The position numbers and the translations under genes were made by a program. DNA of 36,864 nt from positions 1-36,864 of the forward strand of contig JANXZX010000123.1 of assembly GCA_025355325.1 (NCBI GenBank), given 5' to 3'. Positions within the stretch are counted from its first letter, which is position 1. Each line of letters starts with the position of its first letter. Below are positions 9,851 to 20,359 of this stretch, in pieces. This DNA is from Geobacteraceae bacterium (GTDB lineage: Bacteria; Desulfobacterota; Desulfuromonadia; Geobacterales; Pseudopelobacteraceae). The notes under the pieces are model-generated. The model had not been told where the DNA came from and made no database searches. It saw only the letters and a list, made by a program, of their open reading frames with translations.

Positions 9851-9894
9851 CAGAAAATAACAGGGTGCGAAGGACTGATTCTATTCCATCCGGC

Positions 9895-10038
9895 CCGTTA
9901 CATATGATGGTTATGTTACACATGGCGGGTTTTGCTGACGGCCTCAAACATTTCTGTTTCAACTCATTTATTTATTCCATCGCAAATCAGGATACTTACC
10001 TCTATTTCAGCCATATTGTTCTCTGGCACGTTAGTTGC
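9895..10038 (+). promoter_or_regulatory. Sigma-54 module C, facing yihY
   Basis: The element begins CCGTTACATATGATG at 9895, has spacer GTTA, then TGTTACACATGGCGG to 9928 and a TGACGG half-site at 9936-9941. AATCAG of the IHF-like site starts at 9985; its TTA half is one base further away than usual. The promoter TGGCACGTTAGTTGC is a full consensus match, with GG at 10025-10026 and GC at 10037-10038. The spacings are 130 bp from the element and 40 bp from the IHF site. Module C lies back to back with module B, their elements 44 bp apart, and together they fill the 9651-10079 gap. Confidence 0.87.
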
Positions 10039-10079
10039 GATCTGATTTCTGCATCTCCATATTTTGGTTGGCTAAAATC

Positions 10080-10940
10080 ATGATCAAACAATTACGGCTC
10101 TATTCGATAACGCCCCGTTTCTTCAGCTTTCTCAAACGGGTTGTAACCGGTTTTCTGCGCAATCAGGGCTTACTGCTGTCCGGGGCGGTCGCCTATTACA
10201 CTCTGCTGTCCATTATACCGCTGTCAATCATTGCCCTCATCGTTCTGACCAATTTCATAGAAGAGCAGCAACTGATCCTGACCTTGTCCACGTACCTGGA
10301 AATGGTGATCCCCGGATACGCGGCGACGCTGACCGAACAGGTCCAGGCTTTTCTCGAAAATCGTAAAGTGGTAGGTATTATCGGCTTTCTCGGTATGCTG
10401 TTCTTCAGTTCAACCGCATTTTCCATGCTTGAAAGCGCTTTTTCGGTAATCTTTGACAGTCGGGAGAAATTCAAGCGCCGCACCTTTTTCACCTCGGCGA
10501 TTATCCCCTACGTGTACATAGTCCTAATGGGTGCGGGAATCGTATTTGTGGCGTTTATTGTGGGCAGAATCGAGGCTCTGGAAAGCAGCAACCTGAACTT
10601 TTTCGGCTGGAGTCTTGATCCGGGAAGTGCCACCGGAATTGTGCTGTATATCCTGGGGATTATCGGTGAAGTTTTGATGTTCAGCTCCATTTATCTGGTG
10701 ATGCCTTCGAGCCGGATCAGGTTTCGCCACGCACTCATCGGCGGGATAACCGCCGCCATCCTGTGGGAAATCACCCGACGTGTGCTGATCTGGTATTACT
10801 CGGTTTTCACCATGGTAAATGTCATATACGGCTCCATTACCATTACGGTGGTTGCCCTTATCAGCATCGAGGTTGTCGCCGTCATTTTGTTGCTTGGTGC
10901 CCAGGTTATTGCCGAGCTTGAGCACCCGACCGAGCATTAA
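10080..10940 (+). CDS. YihY/BrkB (UPF0761) family inner-membrane protein
   Basis: The 286-residue protein has the family's start (FLRNQGLLLSGAVAYYTLLSIIPLSIIAL), about six membrane segments, a loop with SSTAFSMLESAFSVIFDS, and the C-terminal part with ILWEITRRVLIWYYSVFTMVNVIYGS. The role of this family is unsettled; it was once taken for RNase BN and has been proposed as a transporter or virulence factor. I choose the ATG at 10080: a longer frame from a TTG at 10035 would begin inside the -12 box. The Shine-Dalgarno is weak. It is driven by sigma-54 module C. Confidence 0.88.
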   Translation: MIKQLRLYSITPRFFSFLKRVVTGFLRNQGLLLSGAVAYYTLLSIIPLSIIALIVLTNFIEEQQLILTLSTYLEMVIPGYAATLTEQVQAFLENRKVVGIIGFLGMLFFSSTAFSMLESAFSVIFDSREKFKRRTFFTSAIIPYVYIVLMGAGIVFVAFIVGRIEALESSNLNFFGWSLDPGSATGIVLYILGIIGEVLMFSSIYLVMPSSRIRFRHALIGGITAAILWEITRRVLIWYYSVFTMVNVIYGSITITVVALISIEVVAVILLLGAQVIAELEHPTEH

Positions 10941-10966
10941 CCGAAAAAATCACCATCCAACTCAAT

Positions 10967-11110
10967 CCGTCATATGTGGCAGTTATGTCAACCATGACGG
11001 ATTTCGTTGGCGATCTCCCCCCGGCTCCGCACGATGTTATTCATTTTGTCTCGTACAATCAGACAGTTACATTCCCGAAACCCACTGCACCCTTCTGGCA
11101 CGTAAGTTGC
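10967..11110 (+). promoter_or_regulatory. Sigma-54 module D, facing the glucan synthase operon
   Basis: This is the most symmetric copy: CCGTCATATGTGGCA at 10967, spacer GTTA, TGTCAACCATGACGG to 11000, with perfect 7-bp outer arms (CCGTCAT / ATGACGG). A degenerate half-site TGGCGA lies at 11008. The IHF-like site AATCAGACAGTTA is at 11057-11069. The promoter TGGCACGTAAGTTGC has GG at 11097-11098 and GC at 11109-11110. Spacings are 130 and 40 bp. The start near 11122 leaves a leader of about 67 nt, close to modules A and E. Confidence 0.9.
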
Positions 11111-11188
11111 GATTTCCTCTGCACGCTGAGTCAGTAACGCGTGCGCTCTACCAGATCTCCGCAAAATCAATCAATAAAAGGATCCACC

Positions 11189-14100
11189 GTGAACACTGGT
11201 ATTTTGATTGGTTATTTCGCAAAACAGGATGAAGCCCGGACCGCTTTCCGGGAACTGCTTCGACAGGGCTTTAAACGCACTGTTATTGTGAATAAAGATG
11301 TACATGGGGTCATACACACAACTGATCCGTTTCTGCGTTTCCGCGCCCTCCGGATAGCGGTTACCGCCATCCTCTGTAGCGGCCTTGGCTCGGTAGCTGC
11401 GCTGTTTATGCAATTACGGCCATTGTTTCCCGCCTGGGAACATTCCTCCTCCGTGACCCTGGTACTTGCCTGTGCCGAAATAGGCGCTCTTACGGCATTT
11501 CTGAAAGTGCGCCGGGCAAAATACGGTGTCGATAAACACGTCATCAATGACAACTCCCGTTTGCTTGTACCGGGTGAATCCGCCCTGATTCTTCAGGCAG
11601 CGGTTGAGTCCCTGCAGCGCCCGACTTCTCTGCTGCGTGAAAGCAGCGATCCGCCTCCGGCACTGTTCATACTGCATCCCAAACGGGAGTGGCGGTCTGA
11701 AGAACGGGCGCCCGTGGTGAGGCTTTCACCTGAGCAGATCCGCGAACATTCCGAGCGTCATGCCAGAGAACAGATCATCGATACCAAACCACAGCGGAAC
11801 CCCGAACTGCTTAAACGACTCAAGCAGTCCCGGCTGATTGTTCGTCAGGTCTGCGCCGATCTCACCGCAGCAAACCGCCTGGAACAAAACACCACTCCGG
11901 TCGCCGATTGGGTATTGGATAACGAGTATATTCTGGAGGGAACCGCCCGCGATGTCCTACTGAATCTCACCCGGGGCTTTTACCGGCAGCTGCCGATCCT
12001 GGCCTCTGATCCATATCGGGAACTCCCCTGTATTTACGCCCTGGCCAAAGATCTTGTTTCTCACAATGAACTGCGGCTGGACCGGGAAAACACCCTGTCA
12101 TTTATTGAGGCATACCAGAGCGTTCGGACTCTGTCGATCCGGGAACTTTGGGCAATTCCCCAGATGCTGCGCATCGCGCTGATCGAAAGCATCCAGAATA
12201 TGGCCATATCCGCGATGGGAAATCTGCGGGAGCATCAGCTGGCCGACTTTTGGGCGAACCGTCTGATCGCCGCCAATCGCCGCGATTCCAATCAGCTCTT
12301 CGCCTTTTTGTCCGAGCTGGCCAAGGCAGAACCATCACCTACCCCGTATTTCGGGGCACAGCTGATCGGCCTGCTGTACGATGAGGCCGCAGCGCTCACA
12401 CCGGTCCAGAGCTGGCTTGAGCGCACGCTTAAAACGCCGATGCATGAACTCAATTTGCGTGAGCAAAACCGCCTGACCAGCGAGCAGATCTCATGCGGCA
12501 ATGCCTTTACCAGCCTGCGGCAGCTGGCCTTGCTGGACTGGAGGGAGATTTTTGAGGAGCTCAGCCGGGTGGAGCGGATATTGCGAAGCGACCCGTCCGG
12601 TGTCTATGCCCGAATGGATTTTGCGACCCGTGACCGCTGTCGCCGGGCGATTGAAGACCTCTCCAAAAATAGTGACTGCAGCGAAGAACTGATTGCGGAA
12701 CATGTCAACAAACTCGCGCAGGAGGCCCGCAGGGAAGAAACAATGGATATACGCGGCAGCCACGTCAGTACCTGGCTGATCGGGGAAGGGCGTCCTGAAA
12801 TGGCCCGGCAGCTTGAATGCCGGGAATCACTCCGCCACCGCACCCTGGAATGGATTTATGCCCATCACACCGCTGTCTATATCTCCGGTATAACCGGTTT
12901 TTCCGCACTCTACATACTTCTGATCACCCTCTTCGGCCAAACCGGACCACCACCCGCGATCCGGATCGGACTGCTGCTGCTCCTTTTGATTCCGGTCAGC
13001 CAGTTGGCCATTGAAACCGTCAACTACCTGCTCACGCGTTTTCTCCCTACTCGAACCCTGCCGAAAATGGATTTTGAAACATCGGGAATCCCTGATGCCT
13101 TCCGCACTCTGGTGGTCGTGCCGATGATGCTGACCAACGAAGCGACGGTGCGGGCCGAGGTGGACAAACTGGAGATCCGCTATCTGGCCAACAAGGAAGT
13201 GAACCTTCTTTTCAGCCTGTTCACGGACTACACCGATGCAGCCACGCTTTCACGTGATGACGACCAGCGGCTGCTGAACATGGCAATTGACCGCCTTGCC
13301 GAACTCAACGGCCGGTATGGCGACGGGCTGTTTTTCCTGTTCCATCGCGAGCGGAACTGGAGTGACTCCGAGCAGAAGTTCATCGGCTGGGAACGGAAAC
13401 GTGGCAAGCTGGAGGAACTGAACCGCCTCATCGACGGTACGCGACCCGAAACCGCTCCTCCGCTGGTTTACGTGGGTGACCAGCAGCAACTGGCCGACGT
13501 CCGCTTTGTCATTACCCTTGACAGTGACACCCAGCTGCCGCACGCCACTGCCCGCCGCATGGTCGAGACCCTGGCACACCCGCTCAATCAGCCTTCCTTC
13601 AATGCAGACGGCACAATCATGGCGGGCACCTATTCCATTATCCAGCCCAGGGTGAGCCCGACTCTGCAAAGCACAAGTGTTTCGATCTTCAGCCGCCTTT
13701 TTGCCGATGCCATCGGCATTGACCCCTATACCCAGACGGTCTCCGACGTTTATCAGGATCTGAGCGGCGAAGGGTCATACCACGGCAAGGGAATATACGA
13801 CGTACGCGCCTTCAGCCGCATTCTTTCCGGGCGGTTCCCGGAAGGGTGGGTCCTCAGCCATGACCTGATCGAAGGCGCACATGTCCGGGTCGGACTGGCC
13901 AGCGATATAGAACTTTATGACGAATTTCCCCAGGGATACCAAAGCTACAGCAGCAGGGCCCATCGCTGGATTCGCGGGGACTGGCAGATCGCCGGGTGGA
14001 TTTTCCCCCGCGTTCCGGGCGCTTCCGGCGACCGCGGCCCGAATCCGCTCTCCCTGCTCAACCGCTGGAAGATCATCGACAATTTACGCCGCAGCCTGCT

Positions 14101-17100
14101 GCCGGCCACGAGTCTCGGTTTTCTGATGGTGTCCTGGTTTATTTCCCCAAAGGTCGGCGTAATCGCTTCACTGGTTGTGGGCATGCAACTCCTCTTTCAC
14201 CCGCTGGCCCAGCCCTTCACGATGGCCACCACCCGCAAAGGGCTGAAATACTTCTCTCCGGCCAAACTGCTGCATGATCTGCTGCGGGCCATAACCGATG
14301 CGGCACTGTTGCCCCATCAGGCAGCGGTGTCACTCGATGCCATCGCCCGGGTCTGCTACCGGCGCGCAATTTCACACCGGAATCTGCTTGAGTGGGCGGC
14401 CCAGGCTACTCAGGGGAGCGCCTCGCGCCGACAATCGCTCTTCGTCGCAAGTCTGGGGCTCGGCAGCGTTTTGAGTGCCGCTGCCGCCTGGACCGTCTGG
14501 CACACCGTGCCTTCCAGCATGCCGCAAGCGGCACCCTGGCTCACTTTATGGTTTCTTTCCCCGCTGCTCGGCTGGCTCCTTAACCTGCGCCCTGATGAAC
14601 ACAAGCTCTCCATTCCCCTGGCGAAAAAGGACCGCCACTTCCTCAGACAGGTCGCCCGGCGTACCTGGCGCTATTTTTCATCCTTTGTCAGCGCCGATAC
14701 CTCCTGGCTCCCGCCCGATAACTTTCAGGTTGCCCATCAGAACTGCCTGGCCATGCGGACCAGTCCGACCAACATCGGCCTCTGGATGGCCAGCACTCTC
14801 GGTGCCCATGATTCCGGCTATCTGACGGTTGATCAGGTCATCGAAAAGCTGACCGATACCATGGCATCCATCAACCGGCTTGAATTGTATGAAGGACATC
14901 TGCTGAACTGGTATGACATTCAGACTCTGGCTCCGCTGGAGCCTCGCTACGTGTCAACCGTGGACAGCGGCAACCTGCTGGGCGCCCTCTGGACTCTGGA
15001 GCAGGGTCTTGAAGAGCTGCTGCACGCCCCGCTTCTTGATCGCATGACCTTTGCCGGCCTGGCCGATACCGGAGAAATTCTGAAGCGCACCATAAATATT
15101 GAAAAAGTGCCCGGCAGCTTTCACCACACGCTCAATTTACTTCTCGGCGACTGGCATACCCCCCCTTCCCCGGTCAAAGATCTCCTCCGGCTGCAACGGC
15201 AGATGCAGGCCAATGTCGATGCCATTGCCACCGCATATAAAGTGGCATGGGGACTTGAGTTGGCACAACAGGTCGCTGCCTGGGCAGAAAACAGCGAGAA
15301 GTATCTTGTCTGGATAGAAATCCTTGCGGAAAAAACAGAGCGCGAACTTGCCCCGCTGGGACTGGCCGCCCACAGGGCCATCCGGCTGGATCTGGCAAAA
15401 TCGCCGTCACTTTTCGATATTGCCCGCGACAATATCCGGTCAGTCGCGATTCTTCGTGAGATTAAACAATCATCTGCCATTAACAACACGCCGCTCGCCG
15501 TATGGCTCGACCGGGTCATTGAGGCTTTTGCCCGATCACAGTGGCTTGCCGGCGAAACAGTGGCGACCGCTGAGCGCCTGATTACAAACGTCCGTGAGTT
15601 GTCAGCCGGCATGAACATGCGGTTCCTCTACGACACCAAACGCAAGCTGTTTGCCATCGGTTTCAATGTTTCCTCAGATACCCTGGATGCTTCCAGTTAC
15701 GACCTGCTGGCCAGTGAGGCGCGGCTCGGCAGCTTCGTTGCCATCGCCCGCGGCGACATCCCGATGGAACACTGGTTTTCTCTGGGGCGGCCCTATGGCG
15801 CAATCGGCAGTGAACGGGTGCTGCTCAGCTGGACCGGGACCATGTTCGAATATCTGATGCCGCTCCTGTTCCAATCTTCGTACGACAACTCCCTGCTGGA
15901 CAAAGCAGCCCGGGAAGCGGTCGCCGTCCAGATCGCCTATGGCCGCCAGCGCCGGGTGCCGTGGGGCATCTCCGAATCGGCATTTGCCGATCTTGATCGC
16001 AACAAGACCTACCAGTACAAGGCGTTTGGTGTCCCGGCGCTCGGCCTGAAGCGCGGCCTGGAGGAACAACTGGTCGTCGCCCCCTACGCCACCCTGCTGG
16101 CGCTGGATATCGCTCCTGTTGAGGCGATACAGAATTTGAAAAAACTGGCCGGTCTCGGTCTGCTCAGTGATTACGGCTATTACGAAGCCATGGATTTCAG
16201 TCGGCAACCGGAACGGGAAACCGGGAGGCGACTGCTCAAACGAGGGGTGACCGTCGAAGCGTATATGGCTCATCATCAGGGGATGGCGTTTCTGGCGCTG
16301 ACCAATTTCCTGCACGGCAATCCGTTTACCCGCCGTTTTCACCGTGATCCGCGTGTCCGTGCCTTCGAAGCCCTTCTGCAGGAACGGATTCCGATGCTGC
16401 CGCCATTGCAGCTGATTTCAACCCGCACCAGCGAACCATCTCTTCCCGGCAGAGAGCTGGTCGTTCCGAACGGCACCGTCTGTAACACCCCGCATACCGC
16501 AACTCCCAGAAGCCTGCTCCTCAGCAATGGCCGCTACGGCGTAATGATCACCAACAGCGGCGGCGGTTACAGTCAGCTGGGAGGGTTGGAACTGACCCGC
16601 TGGCGCTCAGACCAGACGTGCGATGCAATGGGGACATTCTGTTACATCCATGAAGCGGAACCGAATCATGTCTGGTCTACCACCTATCACCCGGTCTGTG
16701 GAAAGGTACATGGATATTCGGTTGATTTCGCCCTCGACCGGGCCGTATTCCGAAGGATCGATAGCGGCATTCAGAGTGAAACAGAGATTGTCGTATCACC
16801 GGAAGATGATCTGGAGATCCGACGCATTACCCTGATCAACAGGTCGAACCGCTCCCGCCGCCTCAACCTTACCAGCTACATTGAACTGTCCATGGCACCC
16901 CACAACGCGGACCGCCAGCACCCGGCATTCAATAAACTGTTCATCCAGACTGAAGCGTTCCCCGAACAGCAGGGTCTCCTTGCGTACCGGCGGCCACGCA
17001 GTGAAAGCGAAGTGCCGCTCTATGTGGGTCATTGCCTCTCTCTGCCGCAACCAGACGAAAGTGATTTCCAGTTTGAAACCGACCGCGGGCACTTCATCGG

Positions 17101-20100
17101 CCGTGGCAGAACTCTGGCCAATCCTCTGGGCGCCGAGCGGAATCTCGGCAACAGCCAGGGTTTTGTTCTTGATCCGATGCTCGGCCTGCGACGAACCATT
17201 ACTCTGGAACGGGGTCAGCGGATCCAGATTTCACTGGTAATCGCTGCCGGGGAATCCCGTGATCAGGTTCTGCAATTGCTGAACAAGTACCGTGACCCCC
17301 ACGCAACCGAACGGGCCATGGATTTTGCCTGGGGCTCGGCCCAGCAGCAGTTGCAGATGCTGCACATCCAACCGGACGAAGCGCGTCGTTTCCAGCAGTT
17401 GGCAAGTCAGATGCTGTTTCCGAACCTCATCCTGCGCGCCACCGGCGAACGCCTCGCAGAAAACCGCAAGGGGCAGGCCGGTTTATGGGCCTACGGCATC
17501 TCCGGCGACCTGCCGATAGCACTGATCACCATTGGCGAGCTGCGTGACGTCAGCCTGGTCCGCCAGATGCTCCAGGCGTACATCTACTGGCGATTGCGCG
17601 GACTATCAAGTGATCTGGTGATCCTGAATGAAGAGGTCGGGAGCTATGAACAGCCCCTTCAGGAACGGCTGGAACGCTTGATCCAGACCCATTCACTTTT
17701 TAACGGCACCAACCAGCCGGGCGGAATTTTTCTGAAGAAGACCACACAGATCCCTGAAATGGATCTAAAACTCCTCAAGGCCGCAGCCTCCGTGGTGCTG
17801 GTGGCGGCGCGCGGCACCCTCCCGCAGCAGTTGGGAGCGCCGCTCGAAGCCCCGGAACTGCTGGAAACGCTGATACGCAAACGAAACCAACGGGAGCCCT
17901 CGGCCCCGCTTCCCTTCATGGAACTGCACTATTTCAACAGTCTGGGCGGATTCACGCCGGACGGACGGGAATATGCAATCTATCTCGGCCCCGGCACCAA
18001 TACCCCGGCCCCCTGGGTGAATATCATCGCCAACGAGAATTTCGGCACAATGGTCAGCGAGACCGGAGCAGGCTTCACCTGGTATGGCAACAGCCAGCGC
18101 AACCGCCTGACCCGCTGGTCGAACGACCCGGTTCTGGATCCGGCATCGGAGGCGCTGTATATCCGTGATGAGGAAAACGGCCTGTTCTGGTCGCCGACCG
18201 CTGCGCCGATTCGGGAGGACACCGCCTATCGGGCTCGTCACGGGGCGGGCTATACGGTTTTCGAGCACAACAGCAACGGCATCGAGCAGGAACTGACCGT
18301 CTTCGTGCCGGTGGATGAAAACGGCGGTGAGCCGGTTAAACTCCAGCGCCTGCGCCTTACAAACGCCTCTTCGCGGAGACGCAGACTCACGGTTACCTAC
18401 TATGTGGAATTAACGCTCGGCGAAAACCGCGAAACGTCCCAAATGCACGTCATCACCAACCGGGATGAAGATTCCCGGGCCATACTGGCCCGCAACTACT
18501 ATCACCCCGAATACGGCGAGCGGATCACGTTCGTCGCCACCACCCCGTCGTCCGACTCATACGGCGGCGACCGCACCTCCTTCATCGGACGCAACCGCTC
18601 GCTGGCCAACCCGGCCGCCATGGAACAGACCAAACTGTCAAAACGTACCGGAGCCGGTCTTGATCCGTGCGCCGTACTTCGGGTTGCACTTGACATGGCT
18701 CCCGGCGAACGGCGCGATATTACCTTCATGCTTGGGCAGACCGCCTCCGTGGTTGAGGCTCGCAACCTGATCCTCAAGTACCGGGAGGACCTGTCGTTTG
18801 AAGCCGCGTTTGATACGACCAGGGCATGGTGGAATGATCTGCTCGGCACCATCGAGGTTCACACCCCGGATCTGGCCGCCGATCTCCTGTTAAACCGCTG
18901 GCTGCAATATCAGTCATTGAGCTGCCGAATTTGGGGGCGCTCGGCATTTTACCAGTCAGGAGGCGCCTTCGGCTTTCGCGATCAGCTACAGGACGTCATG
19001 GCATTTTTGTACACCAGGCCTGAACTGGCACGCGATCAGATTCTGCTGGCCGCCAGCCGTCAATTCAATGAGGGGGATGTCCAGCATTGGTGGCATCCGC
19101 CAAGCGGCGCCGGTATCCGCTCACGCATTTCCGACGACCTTCTCTGGCTCCCGTATGTTGTCGCGCAGTACGTCCGGACGACCGGTGATACAGAAATCCT
19201 GCAGACGGAAGTGACGCTCCTGAACGCTCCCGTACTGGCAGATGATCAGCATGAGGTATTCTCGGTACCGGAAGTCTCTTCTGACCGGATCACGCTCTTT
19301 GAACACTGCCGGCGCGCGACCGCACGCGGCTTGACCATCGGGCCTCACGGCCTCCCGCTGATAGGAACGGGGGACTGGAACGACGGGATGAATCTGGTAG
19401 GAGCCGGCGGCAAAGGTGAAAGCGTCTGGCTCGCCTGGTTCCTCTGCGAGGTATTACAGGGAATGGCGGAACTGTCAGACCTGCTACAGCAGCCGGAATT
19501 GAGCGGAACCTATCAATCGGACAGAGCGTCCCTGATCGCGCGGGTCGAGCAGGCCGGATGGGATGGCGAGTGGTACCTGCGCGGAACATTCGACGACGGC
19601 TCGCCGCTCGGCTCGGCGGCGAACAGCGAGGCGAAGATCGACTCTCTGCCGCAATCATGGGCGTGCCTTTCCGGTGCGGCCAATCCGGAGCGTGCGGACC
19701 AGGCTCTCGATTCGGCCTGGCACCATCTTGTCCGTCAGGACGAGGGGTTGACGCTGCTTTTTGAGCCCCCCTTCAACACATCAACGCCATCACCCGGCTA
19801 CATCAAGGGATACCCGCCCGGAGTGCGGGAAAACGGCGGCCAGTACACTCATGCCGCCATCTGGATGGCGATGGCCCTCGCCCGCAAGGGCGACGGTGAA
19901 CGGTCGGTGCAATTGCTACGCATGCTCAATCCGATCGAGCATGCCCGCGATGCGGAAGCGGCCTGGCGTTACGGCGTTGAACCGTACGTGGTCGCCGCCG
20001 ACATATACCGTCTGCCGGGACGGATTGGACAGGGGGGCTGGTCCTGGTATACCGGTTCGGCAGCCTGGATGTATCGCGCATGGCTGGAGGAAGTGCTGGG

Positions 20101-20359
20101 ACTGCAGCTGCGAAACGGCCGGATGCAGGTCAATCCGGTTATCCCCGCTTCGTGGCCCGGCTTCAGCCTCAACTACCGGCATGGCGAGGCGGTTTACGCC
20201 ATTCAGGTGGAAAATCCGGAAGGCCTCGGTCATGGCGTCGCCTGGGTTGAATTGGATGGTCAGCGCGTTACCGATGGCCTGATCACGCTGGAGAAGGGGC
20301 TGGTGAAACATCAGGTGATTGTGAGGATGGGAGAACCGGAAGGTGGAGGAAAACCATGA
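11189..20359 (+). CDS. ndvB: Cyclic beta-1,2-glucan synthase-like protein (NdvB/Cgs family, GT84-GH94)
   Basis: This giant 3056-residue protein, longer than the roughly 2830-2870 of Rhizobium NdvB or Brucella Cgs, has two hydrophobic stretches near residues 50-105 and several more at about 558-612 and 969-1135. A glycosyltransferase core has the DSD motif at 778-780 and HRWIRGDWQ. A glycoamylase-like section covers about 1490-1710 (VEAYMAHHQGMAF), then two beta-sandwich plus GH94 phosphorylase regions (GFRDQLQD near 2598; GDWNDGMN with Asp 2729 and 2732). The family initiates, elongates and cyclises beta-glucan from UDP-glucose and trims its length by phosphorolysis; the glucan goes to the periplasm. 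The GTG at 11189 has AAAAGG before it; the frame from 11141 lacks such a site. No exporter (ndvA) is adjacent. Substrate linkage is inferred. Confidence 0.9.
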   Translation: MNTGILIGYFAKQDEARTAFRELLRQGFKRTVIVNKDVHGVIHTTDPFLRFRALRIAVTAILCSGLGSVAALFMQLRPLFPAWEHSSSVTLVLACAEIGALTAFLKVRRAKYGVDKHVINDNSRLLVPGESALILQAAVESLQRPTSLLRESSDPPPALFILHPKREWRSEERAPVVRLSPEQIREHSERHAREQIIDTKPQRNPELLKRLKQSRLIVRQVCADLTAANRLEQNTTPVADWVLDNEYILEGTARDVLLNLTRGFYRQLPILASDPYRELPCIYALAKDLVSHNELRLDRENTLSFIEAYQSVRTLSIRELWAIPQMLRIALIESIQNMAISAMGNLREHQLADFWANRLIAANRRDSNQLFAFLSELAKAEPSPTPYFGAQLIGLLYDEAAALTPVQSWLERTLKTPMHELNLREQNRLTSEQISCGNAFTSLRQLALLDWREIFEELSRVERILRSDPSGVYARMDFATRDRCRRAIEDLSKNSDCSEELIAEHVNKLAQEARREETMDIRGSHVSTWLIGEGRPEMARQLECRESLRHRTLEWIYAHHTAVYISGITGFSALYILLITLFGQTGPPPAIRIGLLLLLLIPVSQLAIETVNYLLTRFLPTRTLPKMDFETSGIPDAFRTLVVVPMMLTNEATVRAEVDKLEIRYLANKEVNLLFSLFTDYTDAATLSRDDDQRLLNMAIDRLAELNGRYGDGLFFLFHRERNWSDSEQKFIGWERKRGKLEELNRLIDGTRPETAPPLVYVGDQQQLADVRFVITLDSDTQLPHATARRMVETLAHPLNQPSFNADGTIMAGTYSIIQPRVSPTLQSTSVSIFSRLFADAIGIDPYTQTVSDVYQDLSGEGSYHGKGIYDVRAFSRILSGRFPEGWVLSHDLIEGAHVRVGLASDIELYDEFPQGYQSYSSRAHRWIRGDWQIAGWIFPRVPGASGDRGPNPLSLLNRWKIIDNLRRSLLPATSLGFLMVSWFISPKVGVIASLVVGMQLLFHPLAQPFTMATTRKGLKYFSPAKLLHDLLRAITDAALLPHQAAVSLDAIARVCYRRAISHRNLLEWAAQATQGSASRRQSLFVASLGLGSVLSAAAAWTVWHTVPSSMPQAAPWLTLWFLSPLLGWLLNLRPDEHKLSIPLAKKDRHFLRQVARRTWRYFSSFVSADTSWLPPDNFQVAHQNCLAMRTSPTNIGLWMASTLGAHDSGYLTVDQVIEKLTDTMASINRLELYEGHLLNWYDIQTLAPLEPRYVSTVDSGNLLGALWTLEQGLEELLHAPLLDRMTFAGLADTGEILKRTINIEKVPGSFHHTLNLLLGDWHTPPSPVKDLLRLQRQMQANVDAIATAYKVAWGLELAQQVAAWAENSEKYLVWIEILAEKTERELAPLGLAAHRAIRLDLAKSPSLFDIARDNIRSVAILREIKQSSAINNTPLAVWLDRVIEAFARSQWLAGETVATAERLITNVRELSAGMNMRFLYDTKRKLFAIGFNVSSDTLDASSYDLLASEARLGSFVAIARGDIPMEHWFSLGRPYGAIGSERVLLSWTGTMFEYLMPLLFQSSYDNSLLDKAAREAVAVQIAYGRQRRVPWGISESAFADLDRNKTYQYKAFGVPALGLKRGLEEQLVVAPYATLLALDIAPVEAIQNLKKLAGLGLLSDYGYYEAMDFSRQPERETGRRLLKRGVTVEAYMAHHQGMAFLALTNFLHGNPFTRRFHRDPRVRAFEALLQERIPMLPPLQLISTRTSEPSLPGRELVVPNGTVCNTPHTATPRSLLLSNGRYGVMITNSGGGYSQLGGLELTRWRSDQTCDAMGTFCYIHEAEPNHVWSTTYHPVCGKVHGYSVDFALDRAVFRRIDSGIQSETEIVVSPEDDLEIRRITLINRSNRSRRLNLTSYIELSMAPHNADRQHPAFNKLFIQTEAFPEQQGLLAYRRPRSESEVPLYVGHCLSLPQPDESDFQFETDRGHFIGRGRTLANPLGAERNLGNSQGFVLDPMLGLRRTITLERGQRIQISLVIAAGESRDQVLQLLNKYRDPHATERAMDFAWGSAQQQLQMLHIQPDEARRFQQLASQMLFPNLILRATGERLAENRKGQAGLWAYGISGDLPIALITIGELRDVSLVRQMLQAYIYWRLRGLSSDLVILNEEVGSYEQPLQERLERLIQTHSLFNGTNQPGGIFLKKTTQIPEMDLKLLKAAASVVLVAARGTLPQQLGAPLEAPELLETLIRKRNQREPSAPLPFMELHYFNSLGGFTPDGREYAIYLGPGTNTPAPWVNIIANENFGTMVSETGAGFTWYGNSQRNRLTRWSNDPVLDPASEALYIRDEENGLFWSPTAAPIREDTAYRARHGAGYTVFEHNSNGIEQELTVFVPVDENGGEPVKLQRLRLTNASSRRRRLTVTYYVELTLGENRETSQMHVITNRDEDSRAILARNYYHPEYGERITFVATTPSSDSYGGDRTSFIGRNRSLANPAAMEQTKLSKRTGAGLDPCAVLRVALDMAPGERRDITFMLGQTASVVEARNLILKYREDLSFEAAFDTTRAWWNDLLGTIEVHTPDLAADLLLNRWLQYQSLSCRIWGRSAFYQSGGAFGFRDQLQDVMAFLYTRPELARDQILLAASRQFNEGDVQHWWHPPSGAGIRSRISDDLLWLPYVVAQYVRTTGDTEILQTEVTLLNAPVLADDQHEVFSVPEVSSDRITLFEHCRRATARGLTIGPHGLPLIGTGDWNDGMNLVGAGGKGESVWLAWFLCEVLQGMAELSDLLQQPELSGTYQSDRASLIARVEQAGWDGEWYLRGTFDDGSPLGSAANSEAKIDSLPQSWACLSGAANPERADQALDSAWHHLVRQDEGLTLLFEPPFNTSTPSPGYIKGYPPGVRENGGQYTHAAIWMAMALARKGDGERSVQLLRMLNPIEHARDAEAAWRYGVEPYVVAADIYRLPGRIGQGGWSWYTGSAAWMYRAWLEEVLGLQLRNGRMQVNPVIPASWPGFSLNYRHGEAVYAIQVENPEGLGHGVAWVELDGQRVTDGLITLEKGLVKHQVIVRMGEPEGGGKP

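Noticed and set aside
10035-10079. Upstream TTG start for the yihY gene
   Set aside because: The TTG lies within the -12 box of sigma-54 module C and so before the transcript start; the ATG at 10080 begins the family's usual N-terminus.
9826-10083. Short plus-strand ORF between pal and yihY
   Set aside because: It spans both enhancer elements, the IHF-like site and the promoter of module C and has no Shine-Dalgarno.
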